The notes under the pieces were generated by a model that was not told where the DNA came from, ran no database searches, and saw only the letters and a list, made by a program, of their open reading frames with translations. The position numbers and the translations under genes were made by a program. Shown here piece after piece: positions 1-8,241 of a stretch of 52,349 bases of DNA (the first letter of the stretch is position 1; each line of letters starts with the position of its first letter). Source of the DNA: an uncultured delta proteobacterium (lineage in GTDB: Bacteria; Desulfobacterota; WTBG01; CAIYCZ01; CAIRTM01). Location: the NCBI GenBank assembly GCA_903881505.1, contig CAIRTM010000005.1:1-52349 (forward strand), read 5' to 3'.

Positions 1-704
1 ATGACCACTGCGCCGGCGATTGAAGCGTTCAGGGATTCAAACCCGCCCGGCATGGGAATTGAGAGCAGCGCGTCGCATTTTTCGCGCACAAGGCGGCGCA
101 TGCCCGGCCCTTCGCCGCCGATTACGAGCGCAAGGTCGCGCTTGAAGTCAAAGTCGTAGATCGACTGGCCACCCTGCGGTACGGTTCCGGCAACCCAGAT
201 GTCATTGCGGCGCAACCCCTCGAGGCTCTGGGCGATATTGACCACGCGGCACAGGCTGATATGCTCGATGGCACCGGCCGAAGCCTTGGCAACCGCCGGG
301 GTCAGGCCGGCGGCGCGGTCTTTCGGGAAAATGACGGCCTGCGCGCCGCAGCACACCGCGCTCCTGATAAGCGAACCCGTGTTCTGCGGGTCCTGCACGC
401 AGTCAAGCACCAGAAAAAAACAGCGTTCATTTTTGCGGCGCGAGCTCGCGATCACATCATCGATATCGCTTAAGGGAAACGGCTCGGCCTGGGCGGCAAC
501 GCCCTGGTGCTGAGTGCTGCCGGTCAGCTGGCTCAGTTCATGCTGCGCAGCGGCGCGCAGGGCAATACCGTGCTGCTGGGCAAGCTCGCTGATCTGCGTC
601 AGGGATTTGTCGTGGCCCTGCCGGGCAAGCTGGATTGATTTAATTGCGCGCGGTCTGCGCTTGAGCGCTTCCAGAACCGGGTGTATGCCGTAGAGGGTCA
701 GCAT
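1..704 (-). CDS. rlmB: 23S rRNA (guanosine-2'-O)-methyltransferase RlmB, 3' end cut by window edge
   Basis: This is a SpoU/TrmH-family 2'-O-ribose methyltransferase, most likely RlmB, which modifies G2251 of 23S rRNA using S-adenosylmethionine. I read it directly from the minus strand. The N-terminal substrate-binding part begins MLTLYGIHPVLEAL. The catalytic SPOUT knot follows with all three motifs: an N-T-G-S-L-I-R-S segment (motif 1), LVIGGEGPGM (motif 2) and IPMPGGFESLNASIAGAV (motif 3). The reading frame is open to base 3 with no stop, so only the last residues are missing. The ATG at 704-702 overlaps the end of pyrF (stop 700-698) by 7 bases, which indicates translational coupling as the last visible gene of the mtnP operon. 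RlmB is preferred over TrmH because of the extra N-terminal domain and length of at least 234 residues. Confidence 0.93.
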   Translation of the reverse strand, partial: MLTLYGIHPVLEALKRRPRAIKSIQLARQGHDKSLTQISELAQQHGIALRAAAQHELSQLTGSTQHQGVAAQAEPFPLSDIDDVIASSRRKNERCFFLVLDCVQDPQNTGSLIRSAVCCGAQAVIFPKDRAAGLTPAVAKASAGAIEHISLCRVVNIAQSLEGLRRNDIWVAGTVPQGGQSIYDFDFKRDLALVIGGEGPGMRRLVREKCDALLSIPMPGGFESLNASIAGAVV

Positions 705-1426
705 TGCGGGCAGGCTTCAAGCTCTGCGGCGATTGCACGCGCGGCCGCAGCCGGATCAGGGGCATGGGTCACGGGACGTCCGATAACCAGATAGTCAGCT
801 CCTGCCGCAAGCGCCTCGGCCGGTGTCATGGCGCGCTTCTGGTCGTCCAGTGAGGCTGACGCCGGCCGGATGCCGGGCGTGACCACGACGAAATCAGGGC
901 CGCAGGCATCCTTGATCAATCTGATTTCACGGGGCGAGGCCACCACCCCGTCAGCGCCGGCAGCGCGGGCAAGGCGCGCCAGGCGCACAACCACCTGCTC
1001 AACGGGATCGCGCAGGCCGAGTTCGGCAAGGTCGGACTGCGCCATGCTGGTCAGCACGGTCACCGCCAGTATCAGCGGCGCAGGCGTCCCTGAATTCTGC
1101 GCCATCCCGCGCACTGCCTTGACAGTCTGGGCTATCATGGCGCTGCCGCCCAGGGCGTGCACATTGAACATGAACACGCCCATGCGCGCGGCCTCACAGC
1201 CGGCCAGGGCCACGGTGGTGGGAATATCGTGGTATTTTAAATCCAGAAACACGCGGCCGCCGGCAGCGTGCACCATTGCAACCGCTTCGGGCCCGCAGCG
1301 GGTAAAAAGCTGCTTGCCGATTTTAAAGGCGCCGACAGCGCCGGTGAGGCAGCTGACCAGCTCGCGGGCCTTCTCGAGCGTTTCAACGTCCAGCGCGACG
1401 ATGATTTTTTCATGCGGTGCGCTCAT
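698..1426 (-). CDS. pyrF: Orotidine 5'-phosphate decarboxylase
   Basis: This enzyme decarboxylates OMP to UMP, the last step of de novo pyrimidine synthesis, in the cytoplasm. The 242-residue protein is full length for the bacterial type I family. Visible signatures are the substrate-binding strand IIVALDV near residue 8, FKIGKQLF (Lys35) and the catalytic DLKYHDIPTTV with Asp62, Lys64 and Asp67. The C-terminal phosphate-binding segment VTPGIRP and GADYLVIGRPVT is also present. The start ATG overlaps the stop of gmk by 4 bases (ATGA, 1426-1423), and its own stop overlaps rlmB, so it sits in a continuous translationally coupled operon. Nothing is odd in its sequence. Confidence 0.97.
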   Translation of the reverse strand: MSAPHEKIIVALDVETLEKARELVSCLTGAVGAFKIGKQLFTRCGPEAVAMVHAAGGRVFLDLKYHDIPTTVALAGCEAARMGVFMFNVHALGGSAMIAQTVKAVRGMAQNSGTPAPLILAVTVLTSMAQSDLAELGLRDPVEQVVVRLARLARAAGADGVVASPREIRLIKDACGPDFVVVTPGIRPASASLDDQKRAMTPAEALAAGADYLVIGRPVTHAPDPAAAARAIAAELEACPQC

Positions 1427-2034
1427 GCCAGCAGTTCCCCGATTATATGGCGGTCGCGGCGGCAGCGCTCGGCGATGATGACGCAGCGCAGGCGGTCGAC
1501 CGCCTCCTCGATAGTGTCGTTGACCACCACGTAGTCATACCAGCGCATGGCCCTGATCTCTTCCGCCGCGCGTTGCAGGCGGCGCTCAAGCGCCGCGCCT
1601 TCCTCGGTGCCGCGGCTGATGAGCCGCAGGCGCAATGCCGCAAGGGTCGGCGGAAGCACCAGCACGGTGATCACATTCGGATAGGCGTCTTTGAGCTGTC
1701 GCGCGCCGGGCTCATCAATATCGAAGAGCACGTCGCAGCCGCGGTCGAACAGGGCGTCGATGGTTGCGCGGGCCGTGCCGTAACGGTTGCCGTAAATCTG
1801 GGTCCACTCGGCCATCTCGCCGCGGTGAAGGGCTTCCTGGAACCGGGCCGGGGAGACGAAATAATAGTTTACGCCGTCAGCCTCGCCCGCCCGGGGCTGC
1901 CGGGTGGTGTGCGAGATGGAAAATGCAAGGTCGGGCATCCTGGCCAGCACCTCGCGGCACAGGGTTGTCTTGCCGCAGCCCGACGGCGCCGAAACGACAA
2001 GCAGCAGGTGCTCGTTGTGCGCTGGGGTATGCAT
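1423..2034 (-). CDS. gmk: Guanylate kinase
   Basis: It phosphorylates GMP to GDP with ATP. The 203-residue protein starts MHTPAHNEHLLLVVSAPSGC and has the P-loop SAPSGCGKTT at residues 15-24. It also has the GMP-binding segments SHTTRQPRAGE and DGVNYYFVS, a central acidic motif DVLFDIDEPGARQL and a C-terminal YDYVVVND. The last two are canonical, except that the usual Asp-Val/Trp-Gln is Asp-Glu-Pro. The frame is open further upstream to 2166, but that stretch lies inside yicC and matches nothing in the family, so ATG 2034 was chosen. The yicC stop lies at 2083-2081, leaving a 46-base gap, the largest inside this part of the operon. Confidence 0.96.
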   Translation of the reverse strand: MHTPAHNEHLLLVVSAPSGCGKTTLCREVLARMPDLAFSISHTTRQPRAGEADGVNYYFVSPARFQEALHRGEMAEWTQIYGNRYGTARATIDALFDRGCDVLFDIDEPGARQLKDAYPNVITVLVLPPTLAALRLRLISRGTEEGAALERRLQRAAEEIRAMRWYDYVVVNDTIEEAVDRLRCVIIAERCRRDRHIIGELLA

Positions 2035-2080
2035 ATGATACGCTCGTGCTCCGGAAACAGCGCGCCTGTGAGGAGCGCGG

Positions 2081-2962
2081 CTACATGATATTTTGAATCT
2101 GTTCCCTGATTTTCTCGAGTTCGTTTTTAACTTCGACAACCTGCAGGGCGACGGCGCCGTCGGCAATTTTTGATCCGATGGTGTTGATCTCGCGGTTCAT
2201 CTCCTGCATCAGAAAATCGAGCTTCCGGCCGATGGCGCCGTCAGCTTCCAGCCACTGCTCGAACTGGCGGATATGGCTTGCTAGCCGCACCAGCTCTTCG
2301 GTGATATCGCTGCGGTCGGCCAGCAGGGCGACTTCCTGCATCACGCGCCCTTCATCAACAATAATGCCTTCGCACAGCGCCTTGATTTTTTCGCGCAGGG
2401 TTTCCTGACGCTGGCGCAGAAGTTCCGGAGCCGCGGTTTCGATTTTCGCAACGCATGCCTGTACAGCTGCCAGACGCGTGCGCATATCGGCCGCGGTTGC
2501 CCTGCCTTCAGCAGCCTGCATGTCACGCATGGCCTGCAGCGCTCCCAGCAGCGCCGGCCGGATCACCGCCCAGTTTTCGTCGCTGTCGGCCCCCGGCTCC
2601 TGCTGCTCAAACAGCATATCCTTGAACGCGAGCAGGGAACCCATATCGATTGCGGACGTGCAGCCCGAAGCGCTCTGGAGCTCCCTGAGCAGGCCGGCTA
2701 TCCGGGCAGCCTGCTCGGCATGCAGACGCAGGCTGAAATCGCGCTCACCGGCGCATTCGAGCTGAATTGAAACGTCGATCTTGCCGCGGGCCGCGCAGGA
2801 GGACACCTCGTCGCGGATCTTTTTTTCAAGCCCGTACAGGCTGCGGCTCATGCGCAGCGCTATGTCGAGATAGCGGTGGTTGACCGCCCGGGTTTCGACG
2901 ACGGCTTTGTTGCCGGCATGGGTGTGCTCAGCCCGGCCGTATCCGGTCATGCTTTGCAGCAT
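2081..2962 (-). CDS. YicC-family endoribonuclease
   Basis: This is a 293-residue member of the YicC/YloC family; members in E. coli and B. subtilis have been reported as endoribonucleases. The family N-terminus MLQSMTGYGRAE is plain, followed by RAVNHRYLDIALRM. The conserved C-terminal half (DUF1732) has RSDITEELVRLASHI, GRKLDFLMQEMNREINTIGSK and the terminal VEVKNELEKIREQIQNI. I placed the start at ATG 2962 because the family begins with this methionine. The frame extends upstream to 3076 only inside the preceding DUF4416 gene, which it overlaps by 16 bases. It lies directly before gmk, the usual yicC-gmk pairing of many bacteria. Its RNA substrate here cannot be told from sequence. Confidence 0.93.
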   Translation of the reverse strand: MLQSMTGYGRAEHTHAGNKAVVETRAVNHRYLDIALRMSRSLYGLEKKIRDEVSSCAARGKIDVSIQLECAGERDFSLRLHAEQAARIAGLLRELQSASGCTSAIDMGSLLAFKDMLFEQQEPGADSDENWAVIRPALLGALQAMRDMQAAEGRATAADMRTRLAAVQACVAKIETAAPELLRQRQETLREKIKALCEGIIVDEGRVMQEVALLADRSDITEELVRLASHIRQFEQWLEADGAIGRKLDFLMQEMNREINTIGSKIADGAVALQVVEVKNELEKIREQIQNIM

Positions 2963-3516
2963 CGTTTGTCTCCCGTGTGTGCGCGTGGCAGCTGTTTCAA
3001 CTGTTCGAAATAGCGCTCTCTCAGCATGGTGAGCATGTTCAGCATTTCCCCGGAGCCGTAATCGGGAAATGTCCATTCAAGGGTTTGAAAGCGTCCGCGG
3101 CGGTACACCAGCGTCATGTCAGCGTAGATGCCGTCGCGCAGGTACGGCCGATGGGTGAACGCCTTGCCGGTCGCCAGAATCAGGTGGCACAGCGCGATAT
3201 AGCCGGGGTCGATGTTGAGAACCCTTTCGCCGTTCCCAGATGCGAATTCCCGCTCAATGGCGTTGGTCGCCAGCTTGATGTCGGGCAGCTCATCCGGCAT
3301 GATCAGGCCGGCAAAGCTTATCATGCGCCTCTTCAGCCCGGCACCCATTTCGGGCGTGTAATAGTCCGTAAAGCCGAATTCCAGTGCGTCGCTGACAAAA
3401 TCCGTAGCGCCGAATTCCCGGCGCATCAGTTCAATGGCGCGGTCCGCAGCCGCCAGGTCCGCAGTCAGAATACTGGCGATGAGCTTGACCGGCTGCGGCG
3501 CATGAGGGCTGCTCAC
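2947..3516 (-). CDS. DUF4416 family protein
   Basis: This 189-residue cytoplasmic protein of unknown function belongs to DUF4416, a family seen mainly in Desulfobacterota and related anaerobes beside yicC. Conserved-looking segments are VKLIASILTADLAAADRAI near the start, DALEFGFTDYYTPEMG, GLIMPDELPDIKLATNAIE, NIDPGYIALCHLILATGKAF, GIYADMTLVYRRGRFQ and EWTFPDYGSGEM. No catalytic motif, signal peptide or membrane segment is visible. It is coupled on both sides: it starts by a 4-base overlap with the heptose kinase stop (3516-3513), and its end overlaps yicC. The family assignment rests on recalled sequence patterns and position; no function should be assigned. Confidence 0.85.
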   Translation of the reverse strand: MSSPHAPQPVKLIASILTADLAAADRAIELMRREFGATDFVSDALEFGFTDYYTPEMGAGLKRRMISFAGLIMPDELPDIKLATNAIEREFASGNGERVLNIDPGYIALCHLILATGKAFTHRPYLRDGIYADMTLVYRRGRFQTLEWTFPDYGSGEMLNMLTMLRERYFEQLKQLPRAHTGDKRCCKA

Positions 3517-4526
3517 GACAGGCCGATCTTTTTTTCAACAATCGCCTGGCGCAGCAGCTCCCGGGTGATAACGGTTGTGCCGATGTAGTGGATCACCACG
3601 CCCGCGGCGACATTGGCGATGCGCGCGGCCTCCTCCCAGGTCGCCCCGGCGGCGCGCGCGAGCACCAGGGTGCTGATGACGGTATCGCCCGCTCCGGTTA
3701 CATCATAGACCTGCTCGGCCGCCGTGCTGATGCTGATGTCGGTTCCGTCGGCGCCGATAAGGCGCATGCCGTGTTCGCCCAGCTTGATCAGCACATTTTC
3801 GCAGTTCAGGCTCGCAAGAATGTCGCGCGCGGCCGCAAGAGCGTCCTGCGCTGAAAGGATCTCATAGCGCACAAAGCCGCTGGCCTCCTTGCGGTTGGGC
3901 ACGACGATGGAGACGTTTTTAAAATGGCGGAAATTGGTGAACTTGGGGTCGACCGCCACGGTGACGCCCTGCCTGGCCGCGCGCGGCAGCACGATTTCAA
4001 GCAGGTCGGGCGTGATCACTCCTTTTTCGTAGTCGGAAAAAATGATCGCGTCCAGGCTGCCAAGCCTGTCCGTGATAAAGCCCGCCAGCCGTTCCCGGCT
4101 CGCATCCGAGATCGGGCAGCGTTCTTCGCGGTCGAGGCGCACAACCTGCTGGTTGTGGGCGATGATGCGGGTTTTGATGGTTGTGGGCCGGGCGGCATCC
4201 ACAATAAGCCCCCGGGTTGAAAGGCCTTTGACGCGCAAATGGCTGTGAACGAATTCGCCGTCAGGGTCGCCGCCCACGACTCCGCACAGAATAGCGTCGC
4301 GTGCGCCCAGGGCGATGAGATTGTTGAACACATTGGCGGCCCCGCCAAGGCGCACGTCGCGCTCCGGGCCGTTGATGATGTTGACGACCGGGATGGGGGC
4401 TTCCGGGGAAACACGGTCGACCACGCCGCGTACGTATTCGTCCAGCATCAGATCGCCGACCACCATGATGCGGGCGCACGAAAATTTTTCCAGCAGTTCA
4501 TCGAGCCTCTCAGTTCCAACAGGCAT
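3513..4526 (-). CDS. PfkB-family sugar kinase, D-glycero-beta-D-manno-heptose-7-phosphate kinase (RfaE domain I)
   Basis: This 337-residue ribokinase-fold protein resembles the kinase half of HldE/RfaE, which makes heptose 1,7-bisphosphate for LPS inner core. Visible family features are IMVVGDLMLDEYVRG near the start, the glycine motif RLGGAANVFNNLIALGA, the RfaE-type IFSDYEKGVIT and VDPKFTNFRHF blocks, and the PfkB signature DVTGAGDTVISTLVLA with catalytic Asp. The cytidylyltransferase half found in fused HldE is absent; a separate protein elsewhere would have to supply it. ATG 4526 was chosen because upstream sequence lies within apt (overlap limited to the frame between 4552 and 4592) and does not match the family. 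It ends with a 4-base overlap onto DUF4416. A different phosphosugar substrate cannot be excluded. Confidence 0.88.
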   Translation of the reverse strand: MPVGTERLDELLEKFSCARIMVVGDLMLDEYVRGVVDRVSPEAPIPVVNIINGPERDVRLGGAANVFNNLIALGARDAILCGVVGGDPDGEFVHSHLRVKGLSTRGLIVDAARPTTIKTRIIAHNQQVVRLDREERCPISDASRERLAGFITDRLGSLDAIIFSDYEKGVITPDLLEIVLPRAARQGVTVAVDPKFTNFRHFKNVSIVVPNRKEASGFVRYEILSAQDALAAARDILASLNCENVLIKLGEHGMRLIGADGTDISISTAAEQVYDVTGAGDTVISTLVLARAAGATWEEAARIANVAAGVVIHYIGTTVITRELLRQAIVEKKIGLS

Positions 4527-4551
4527 ATGCGTAGACCGAACCCCCGGGCTG

Positions 4552-5067
4552 CTATTCGTAGGTGAGCAGTGAAAAAATGGTATAGCCGTCAAGGCGGGCC
4601 CGGCCGTTCAGGCCGGCCAGCTCTATCAGGAACGAGCATTCGGCCACCTCGGCGCCGCTCTGGCGCACCAGGCTGCAGGCTGCCTGCATGGTGCCGCCCG
4701 TTGCCAGCAAGTCATCCACCAGCAGCACGCGCTGGCCCGGCTTGAGCGCATCAACATGCATTTCGATGCGGTCGGTGCCGTATTCAAGGCTGTACTCGGC
4801 TGAAATCGTTGCTGCCGGCAGCTTGCCGGGCTTGCGGACCAGCACGAACCCCTTGTTCAGCTCATAGGCCAGCACCGTTCCCATGATGAAGCCGCGCGAC
4901 TCGATGCCGGCGACCATATCGAAGCTCATGCCGCGGTAGCGTTCGAGCAGCGTGTCAACCGCCTGCCGGAAGGCCTCCGGCCGCTGAAGCAGGGTGGTGA
5001 TGTCGCGAAAAAGAATTCCGGGTTTGGGAAAATCCGGCACATTGCGGATGATGTCCTTGAGTTCCAT
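4552..5067 (-). CDS. apt: Adenine phosphoribosyltransferase
   Basis: It converts adenine and PRPP to AMP in purine salvage. The 171-residue protein is the usual length. It has the type I PRTase loop VLLVDDLLATGGT for PRPP binding, the flexible-loop area GFVLVRKPGKLPAATIS and the APT-typical GIESRGFIMG. Two starts are possible: TTG 5070 and ATG 5067. A GGAGG at 5077-5073 sits 5 bases from the ATG and only 2 from the TTG, so the ATG is preferred. It lies 18 bases downstream of the methylthioadenosine phosphorylase gene, whose product adenine is the substrate of Apt. The pair therefore forms a logical adenine-recycling unit. Confidence 0.96.
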   Translation of the reverse strand: MELKDIIRNVPDFPKPGILFRDITTLLQRPEAFRQAVDTLLERYRGMSFDMVAGIESRGFIMGTVLAYELNKGFVLVRKPGKLPAATISAEYSLEYGTDRIEMHVDALKPGQRVLLVDDLLATGGTMQAACSLVRQSGAEVAECSFLIELAGLNGRARLDGYTIFSLLTYE

Positions 5068-5085
5068 CAAAGCCTCCGTTGCGTC

Positions 5086-5871
5086 CTACAGTATTGATGA
5101 GGCTGCGTCATTGCGGCAGTTGCAGCTGCCGCAGCGAATCTGTGGAAGAGCGGCCAGCAGCAGCCTGCGCATATTGGCGGTATTTCGGTCCATGGTTTTC
5201 TGGATAAGCTCCCAGGTGACCGGCTCCTCGGATGCATGCCAGCAGTCGTAATCGGTGCTCATGGCCGCGGTGGCGTAGCAGATGCCGGCTTCGCGCGCCA
5301 GCACCACCTCGGGCACGGTGCTCATGTTGATGATGTCGGCACCCCAGGCGCGGAACATGCGGCTCTCTGCCCGGGTTGAAAAACGCGGCCCTTCGATCGT
5401 GATCACGGTTCCCGCGGCGTGATGGGCAAGTCCCAGCCCGGCCGCGGTATCGGCCAGAATCTGCCGCAGTCCAGGACAGAACGGCTCGGCCATGGGTATG
5501 TGGCAGACTTCATGGCCTTCATAAAACGTTGCGGCGCGGCAGGCCGTGCGGTCGATAAACTGGTCCGGAAACACGATGTGGCCGGGCGCTATCTCTTCGC
5601 GCAGTGAGCCGACCGCTGTTACGGCGATGAGGTGGGTCACGCCCAGGTGCTTCATGGCCCAGATATTGGCCCGGTAGTTGACGCGCGAGGGCGCAATGGT
5701 GTGGGCCGCGCCGTGGCGCGCGATTGTCACCATGGATACGCCGTTGCACTGCCCGGTGACCGGCAGGCATGAGGGCGCGCCGTAGGGCGTATGCAGTTTG
5801 GCGGTGCAGCTGTTTTCAAGAAAATCGGGATTGCCGAAGCCCGTGCCGCCGATGATGCCGATGATCGCCAT
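5086..5871 (-). CDS. mtnP: S-methyl-5'-thioadenosine phosphorylase (purine nucleoside phosphorylase family 2)
   Basis: It cleaves methylthioadenosine with phosphate to adenine and 5-methylthioribose-1-phosphate. The 261-residue protein has [10 protein letters not shown] at the start, the phosphate-site [18 protein letters not shown], the family signature [16 protein letters not shown] and the purine-site STDYDCW, whose acidic residues favour 6-aminopurine substrates. The C-terminus carries a Cys-Asn-Cys (CXC) motif within a cysteine-rich tail, as known from archaeal MTAP II enzymes. The frame is open to 5961, but a promoter predicted at 5952-5980 would start transcription inside that extension, so ATG 5871 was chosen despite a weak ribosome site. 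It is the first gene of the eight-gene operon. Confidence 0.9.
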   Translation of the reverse strand: MAIIGIIGGTGFGNPDFLENSCTAKLHTPYGAPSCLPVTGQCNGVSMVTIARHGAAHTIAPSRVNYRANIWAMKHLGVTHLIAVTAVGSLREEIAPGHIVFPDQFIDRTACRAATFYEGHEVCHIPMAEPFCPGLRQILADTAAGLGLAHHAAGTVITIEGPRFSTRAESRMFRAWGADIINMSTVPEVVLAREAGICYATAAMSTDYDCWHASEEPVTWELIQKTMDRNTANMRRLLLAALPQIRCGSCNCRNDAASSIL

Positions 5872-5951
5872 AGGGTTCTGCTCTGTATTCTTCGTTGCTA
5901 TGCGCGGTCCGCGCACACAGTGCGCAGGCCCGTTTTCTCGTGTGTCTTCAC

Positions 5952-5980
5952 AGCATAGCAAAAGGGTTTTGAATCGGCAA
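5952..5980 (-). promoter_or_regulatory. Predicted sigma-70 promoter of the mtnP-apt-...-rlmB operon
   Basis: On the minus strand, TTGCCG (5980-5975) is followed by a 17-base spacer and TATGCT (5957-5952), 4/6 matches to each consensus box. Transcription would start near 5945, about 75 bases before mtnP. No other promoter-like sequence was seen between the genes of the operon, which overlap or nearly touch. Confidence 0.6.
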
Positions 5981-6048
5981 GACTATATTGCGCTCAGCAG
6001 GAATGATTTTAGGGCATTTTTTTGAATATCATAGATTCAAAAAATTAT

Positions 6049-6134
6049 CCGTTCGCCCTGAGCCTGTCGAAAGGCAGAACGGATTACCTGGCGCACACCA
6101 GAACCGTTCATGGCTCGAAAAGCCCGCTATGAAC
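6049..6134. repeat. Two REP-like dyad repeats
   Basis: Two imperfect dyads sit in the 396-base gap between mtnP and acs. At 6049-6082 the arms CCGTTC and GAACGG enclose CCTGAGCCTGTCGAAAGG, and at 6106-6134 GTTCAT and ATGAAC enclose a 17-base loop. The core GCCTGTCGAA reappears as TTCGACAGGC at 16447, so it is dispersed in this genome. Such GTTCG/CCTGTCGAA units are common extragenic repeats in environmental proteobacterial genomes. I see no gene in the gap. Confidence 0.55.
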
Positions 6135-6208
6135 GAGCCGGCTCTTTGAAAGGGCTGCAGTAAAAAGGAATAGTCTCTGGATACAACGAAAGATTCTTTA
6201 TGCCCAGT

Positions 6209-6242
6209 CAAAAAAAGTCCGGCCGGGCAGGCCCGGCCGGAC
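6209..6242 (-). terminator. Rho-independent terminator of acs
   Basis: The perfect inverted repeat GTCCGGCCGGGC (6217-6228) and GCCCGGCCGGAC (6231-6242) with a 2-base loop is followed on the minus strand by six T residues (6216-6211). It lies 25 bases after the acs stop. Confidence 0.9.
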
Positions 6243-6267
6243 GTCTGTAAAGCTTGAATCAAAAAAA

Positions 6268-8133
6268 TTACTGCTTGTTTTTCTTCAGGTCTTCCACGAC
6301 TGCCGGATCGGCAAGCGTCGTGGTATCGCCCAGATCATTAAACTGGCCGGCGGCGATCTTCTTCAGTATGCGGCGCATGATCTTACCGGAGCGGGTCTTG
6401 GGCAGACCGTCGGCCCACTGGATCTTGTCGGGCGTTGCGATCGGGCCGATCTCTTTACGTACATGGGCGATCAGCTCCTTTTTGAGTGCATCGCTCTTCT
6501 CCACGCCGACGTTCAGGGTTACGTAGGCATAGATGCCTTCGCCCTTGATCTCGTGAGGCATGCCGACGACAGCAGCTTCGGCGACTTTGGGGTGCGCAAC
6601 CAGGGCGCTTTCGACCTCGGCGGTGCCCATGCGGTGGCCGGACACATTGATAACGTCATCCAGGCGGCCCATGAGGAAGTAGTCGCCGTCGGGGTCCTTG
6701 CGGGCGCCGTCACCGGTGTAGTACTTGCCCGGGAACTGGGTGAAATAGGTGTCCTTGAAGCGCTGGTGGTCGCCGTATACGGTGCGCATCATGCCGGGCC
6801 AGGCCTGGGTCACGCACAGATGCCCGCCCTCGTTGACTTCGCACTCGCTCTTGCCGTCCTCGCGCAGGATGGCAAGCTTGATGCCGAAGAAGGGGCGGTT
6901 GGCGGAACCGGGTTTGATCTTCATGGCGCCGGGGATCGGGGTGATCAGGAACCCGCCGGTTTCGGTCTGCCAGTAGGTGTCGACGATCGGGCAGCGGCCG
7001 CCGCCGATCTTGTTGTAGTACCACATCCAGGCCTCAGGATTGATGGGTTCGCCCACGGTGCCGAGAATGCGCAGGCTGGAAAGGTCGATGCCTTCTACCC
7101 ACTGGTCGCCCTGAGCGGCGATGGCGCGGATGGCGGTCGGAGCGGTGTAGAACTGGTTGACCTTGTACTTCTCAACGATCTTCCAGAAGCGTGAGTAGTC
7201 GGGCCAGCTCGGTACGCCTTCGAACATGACGGAGGATGCGCCGTTTGACAGCGGGCCGTAGCAGATGTAGCTGTGCCCGGTGACCCAGCCGATGTCGGCG
7301 GTGCACCAGAACGTGTCTTCTTCCTTCAGGTCGAAGACGTACTTCAGGGTAACCGTTGCATAGAGCAGGTAGCCGGCCGAGGTATGGCAGGCGCCCTTGG
7401 GCTTGCCGGTGGAGCCGGAGGTGTAGAGGATGAACAGCGGATCTTCTGCATCCATCCACTCGGGCTCGCAGTATGCGGGCAGGCCTTTGGCATTCATTTC
7501 CTCATGCCACCAGCAGTCGCGGCCGTCCTTCATGGTGACGGCTGCGCCCGTGCGCCTTACCACGATGCAGTTCTTGACCGAGGGGCATTCATCCATGGCC
7601 TTGTCGGCATTGCCCTTCAGATCAACGGATTTGCCGGAGCGGTAGGACGCGTCGCTGGTGATGAGCACGGCTGCCTCGGAGCCCTGGATACGATCGCGCA
7701 GCGCGTCGGCCGAGAAGCCGCCGAACACGATGGCGTGAATGGCGCCGATGCGGGCGCAGGCCAGCATGGCAATCGGCAGTTCGGGAATCATGGGCAGGTA
7801 GATGACAACGCGGTCGCCCTTTTTCACGCCCTTGGCCTTCAGCACGTTGGCGAACTTGTTAACTTCGTGATAGAGCTCGATGTAGGTATAGGTGCGGGCC
7901 TCGTCAACGGGCTCGCCCTGCCACATGAGGGCGGCCTTGTTCTTGCGGGCGGTCTTGATATGGCGGTCAAGGCAGTTGTAGGATACGTTCAGTTTGCCGC
8001 CCTTGAACCAGGCAATCTTGGCCTCGTTCAGGTCAGCCTCGACAACCTTGTCCCACTTTTTGAAAAATTCGATGTTTTCATCAGCCATCTTGGCCCAGAA
8101 CGTATCAGGGCTTTCAATGGACTCTTTGTACAT
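6268..8133 (-). CDS. acs: Acetyl-coenzyme A synthetase, main open frame after an in-frame amber codon
   Basis: It activates acetate to acetyl-CoA through acetyl-AMP. The 621-residue frame starts [13 protein letters not shown]. It contains the AMP-binding P-loop [12 protein letters not shown], the adenylate motif TYWQTETGG, the hinge [19 protein letters not shown] and the acylation-site Lys in [11 protein letters not shown]. The family normally has about 30 more N-terminal residues. They are encoded immediately upstream in the same frame (8241-8140) but are separated by a TAG at 8139-8137 where relatives such as E. coli Acs (QQYEAMYQQS) have Glu. No ribosome site precedes ATG 8133, whereas a strong one precedes 8241. 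Expression therefore needs restart, suppression or a different allele. A sequencing error is possible. Confidence 0.9.
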   Translation of the reverse strand: MYKESIESPDTFWAKMADENIEFFKKWDKVVEADLNEAKIAWFKGGKLNVSYNCLDRHIKTARKNKAALMWQGEPVDEARTYTYIELYHEVNKFANVLKAKGVKKGDRVVIYLPMIPELPIAMLACARIGAIHAIVFGGFSADALRDRIQGSEAAVLITSDASYRSGKSVDLKGNADKAMDECPSVKNCIVVRRTGAAVTMKDGRDCWWHEEMNAKGLPAYCEPEWMDAEDPLFILYTSGSTGKPKGACHTSAGYLLYATVTLKYVFDLKEEDTFWCTADIGWVTGHSYICYGPLSNGASSVMFEGVPSWPDYSRFWKIVEKYKVNQFYTAPTAIRAIAAQGDQWVEGIDLSSLRILGTVGEPINPEAWMWYYNKIGGGRCPIVDTYWQTETGGFLITPIPGAMKIKPGSANRPFFGIKLAILREDGKSECEVNEGGHLCVTQAWPGMMRTVYGDHQRFKDTYFTQFPGKYYTGDGARKDPDGDYFLMGRLDDVINVSGHRMGTAEVESALVAHPKVAEAAVVGMPHEIKGEGIYAYVTLNVGVEKSDALKKELIAHVRKEIGPIATPDKIQWADGLPKTRSGKIMRRILKKIAAGQFNDLGDTTTLADPAVVEDLKKNKQ

Positions 8134-8136
8134 TGC

Positions 8137-8241
8137 CTAGTACTGGGCCATGCTCTTGATGTGGGCCTTTTCGGCCAGTTCCTTGGGAACGTCGAAGACC
8201 TTTCCCATCTGTGCCAGTGACTGCATCTTCTGTTCTGCCAT
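8137..8241 (-). pseudogene. acs: 5' fragment of acs ending at premature TAG (34 codons)
   Basis: A 34-codon open frame (MAEQKMQSLAQMGKVFDVPK and 14 more residues ending MAQY) is preceded by AAGGAGG at 8253-8247, 5 bases from its ATG. It ends in TAG two codons before the ATG of the main acs frame. It is in phase with that frame, and together they would make a 657-residue protein, the normal Acs length. A single GAG to TAG change explains the break. TAG ends several intact genes here (leuS, moxR, holA, menG), so a genome-wide reassignment is unlikely. Confidence 0.85.

Noticed and set aside
6029-6262. 77-codon open frame between mtnP and acs
   Set aside because: It runs through REP-like repeats and the acs terminator, so it is not a gene.
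8137-8139. TAG in acs as a pyrrolysine or reassigned codon
   Set aside because: TAG ends several intact genes in the window, and the expected residue is Glu; no pyl gene is in view. Kept only as a possibility to test.
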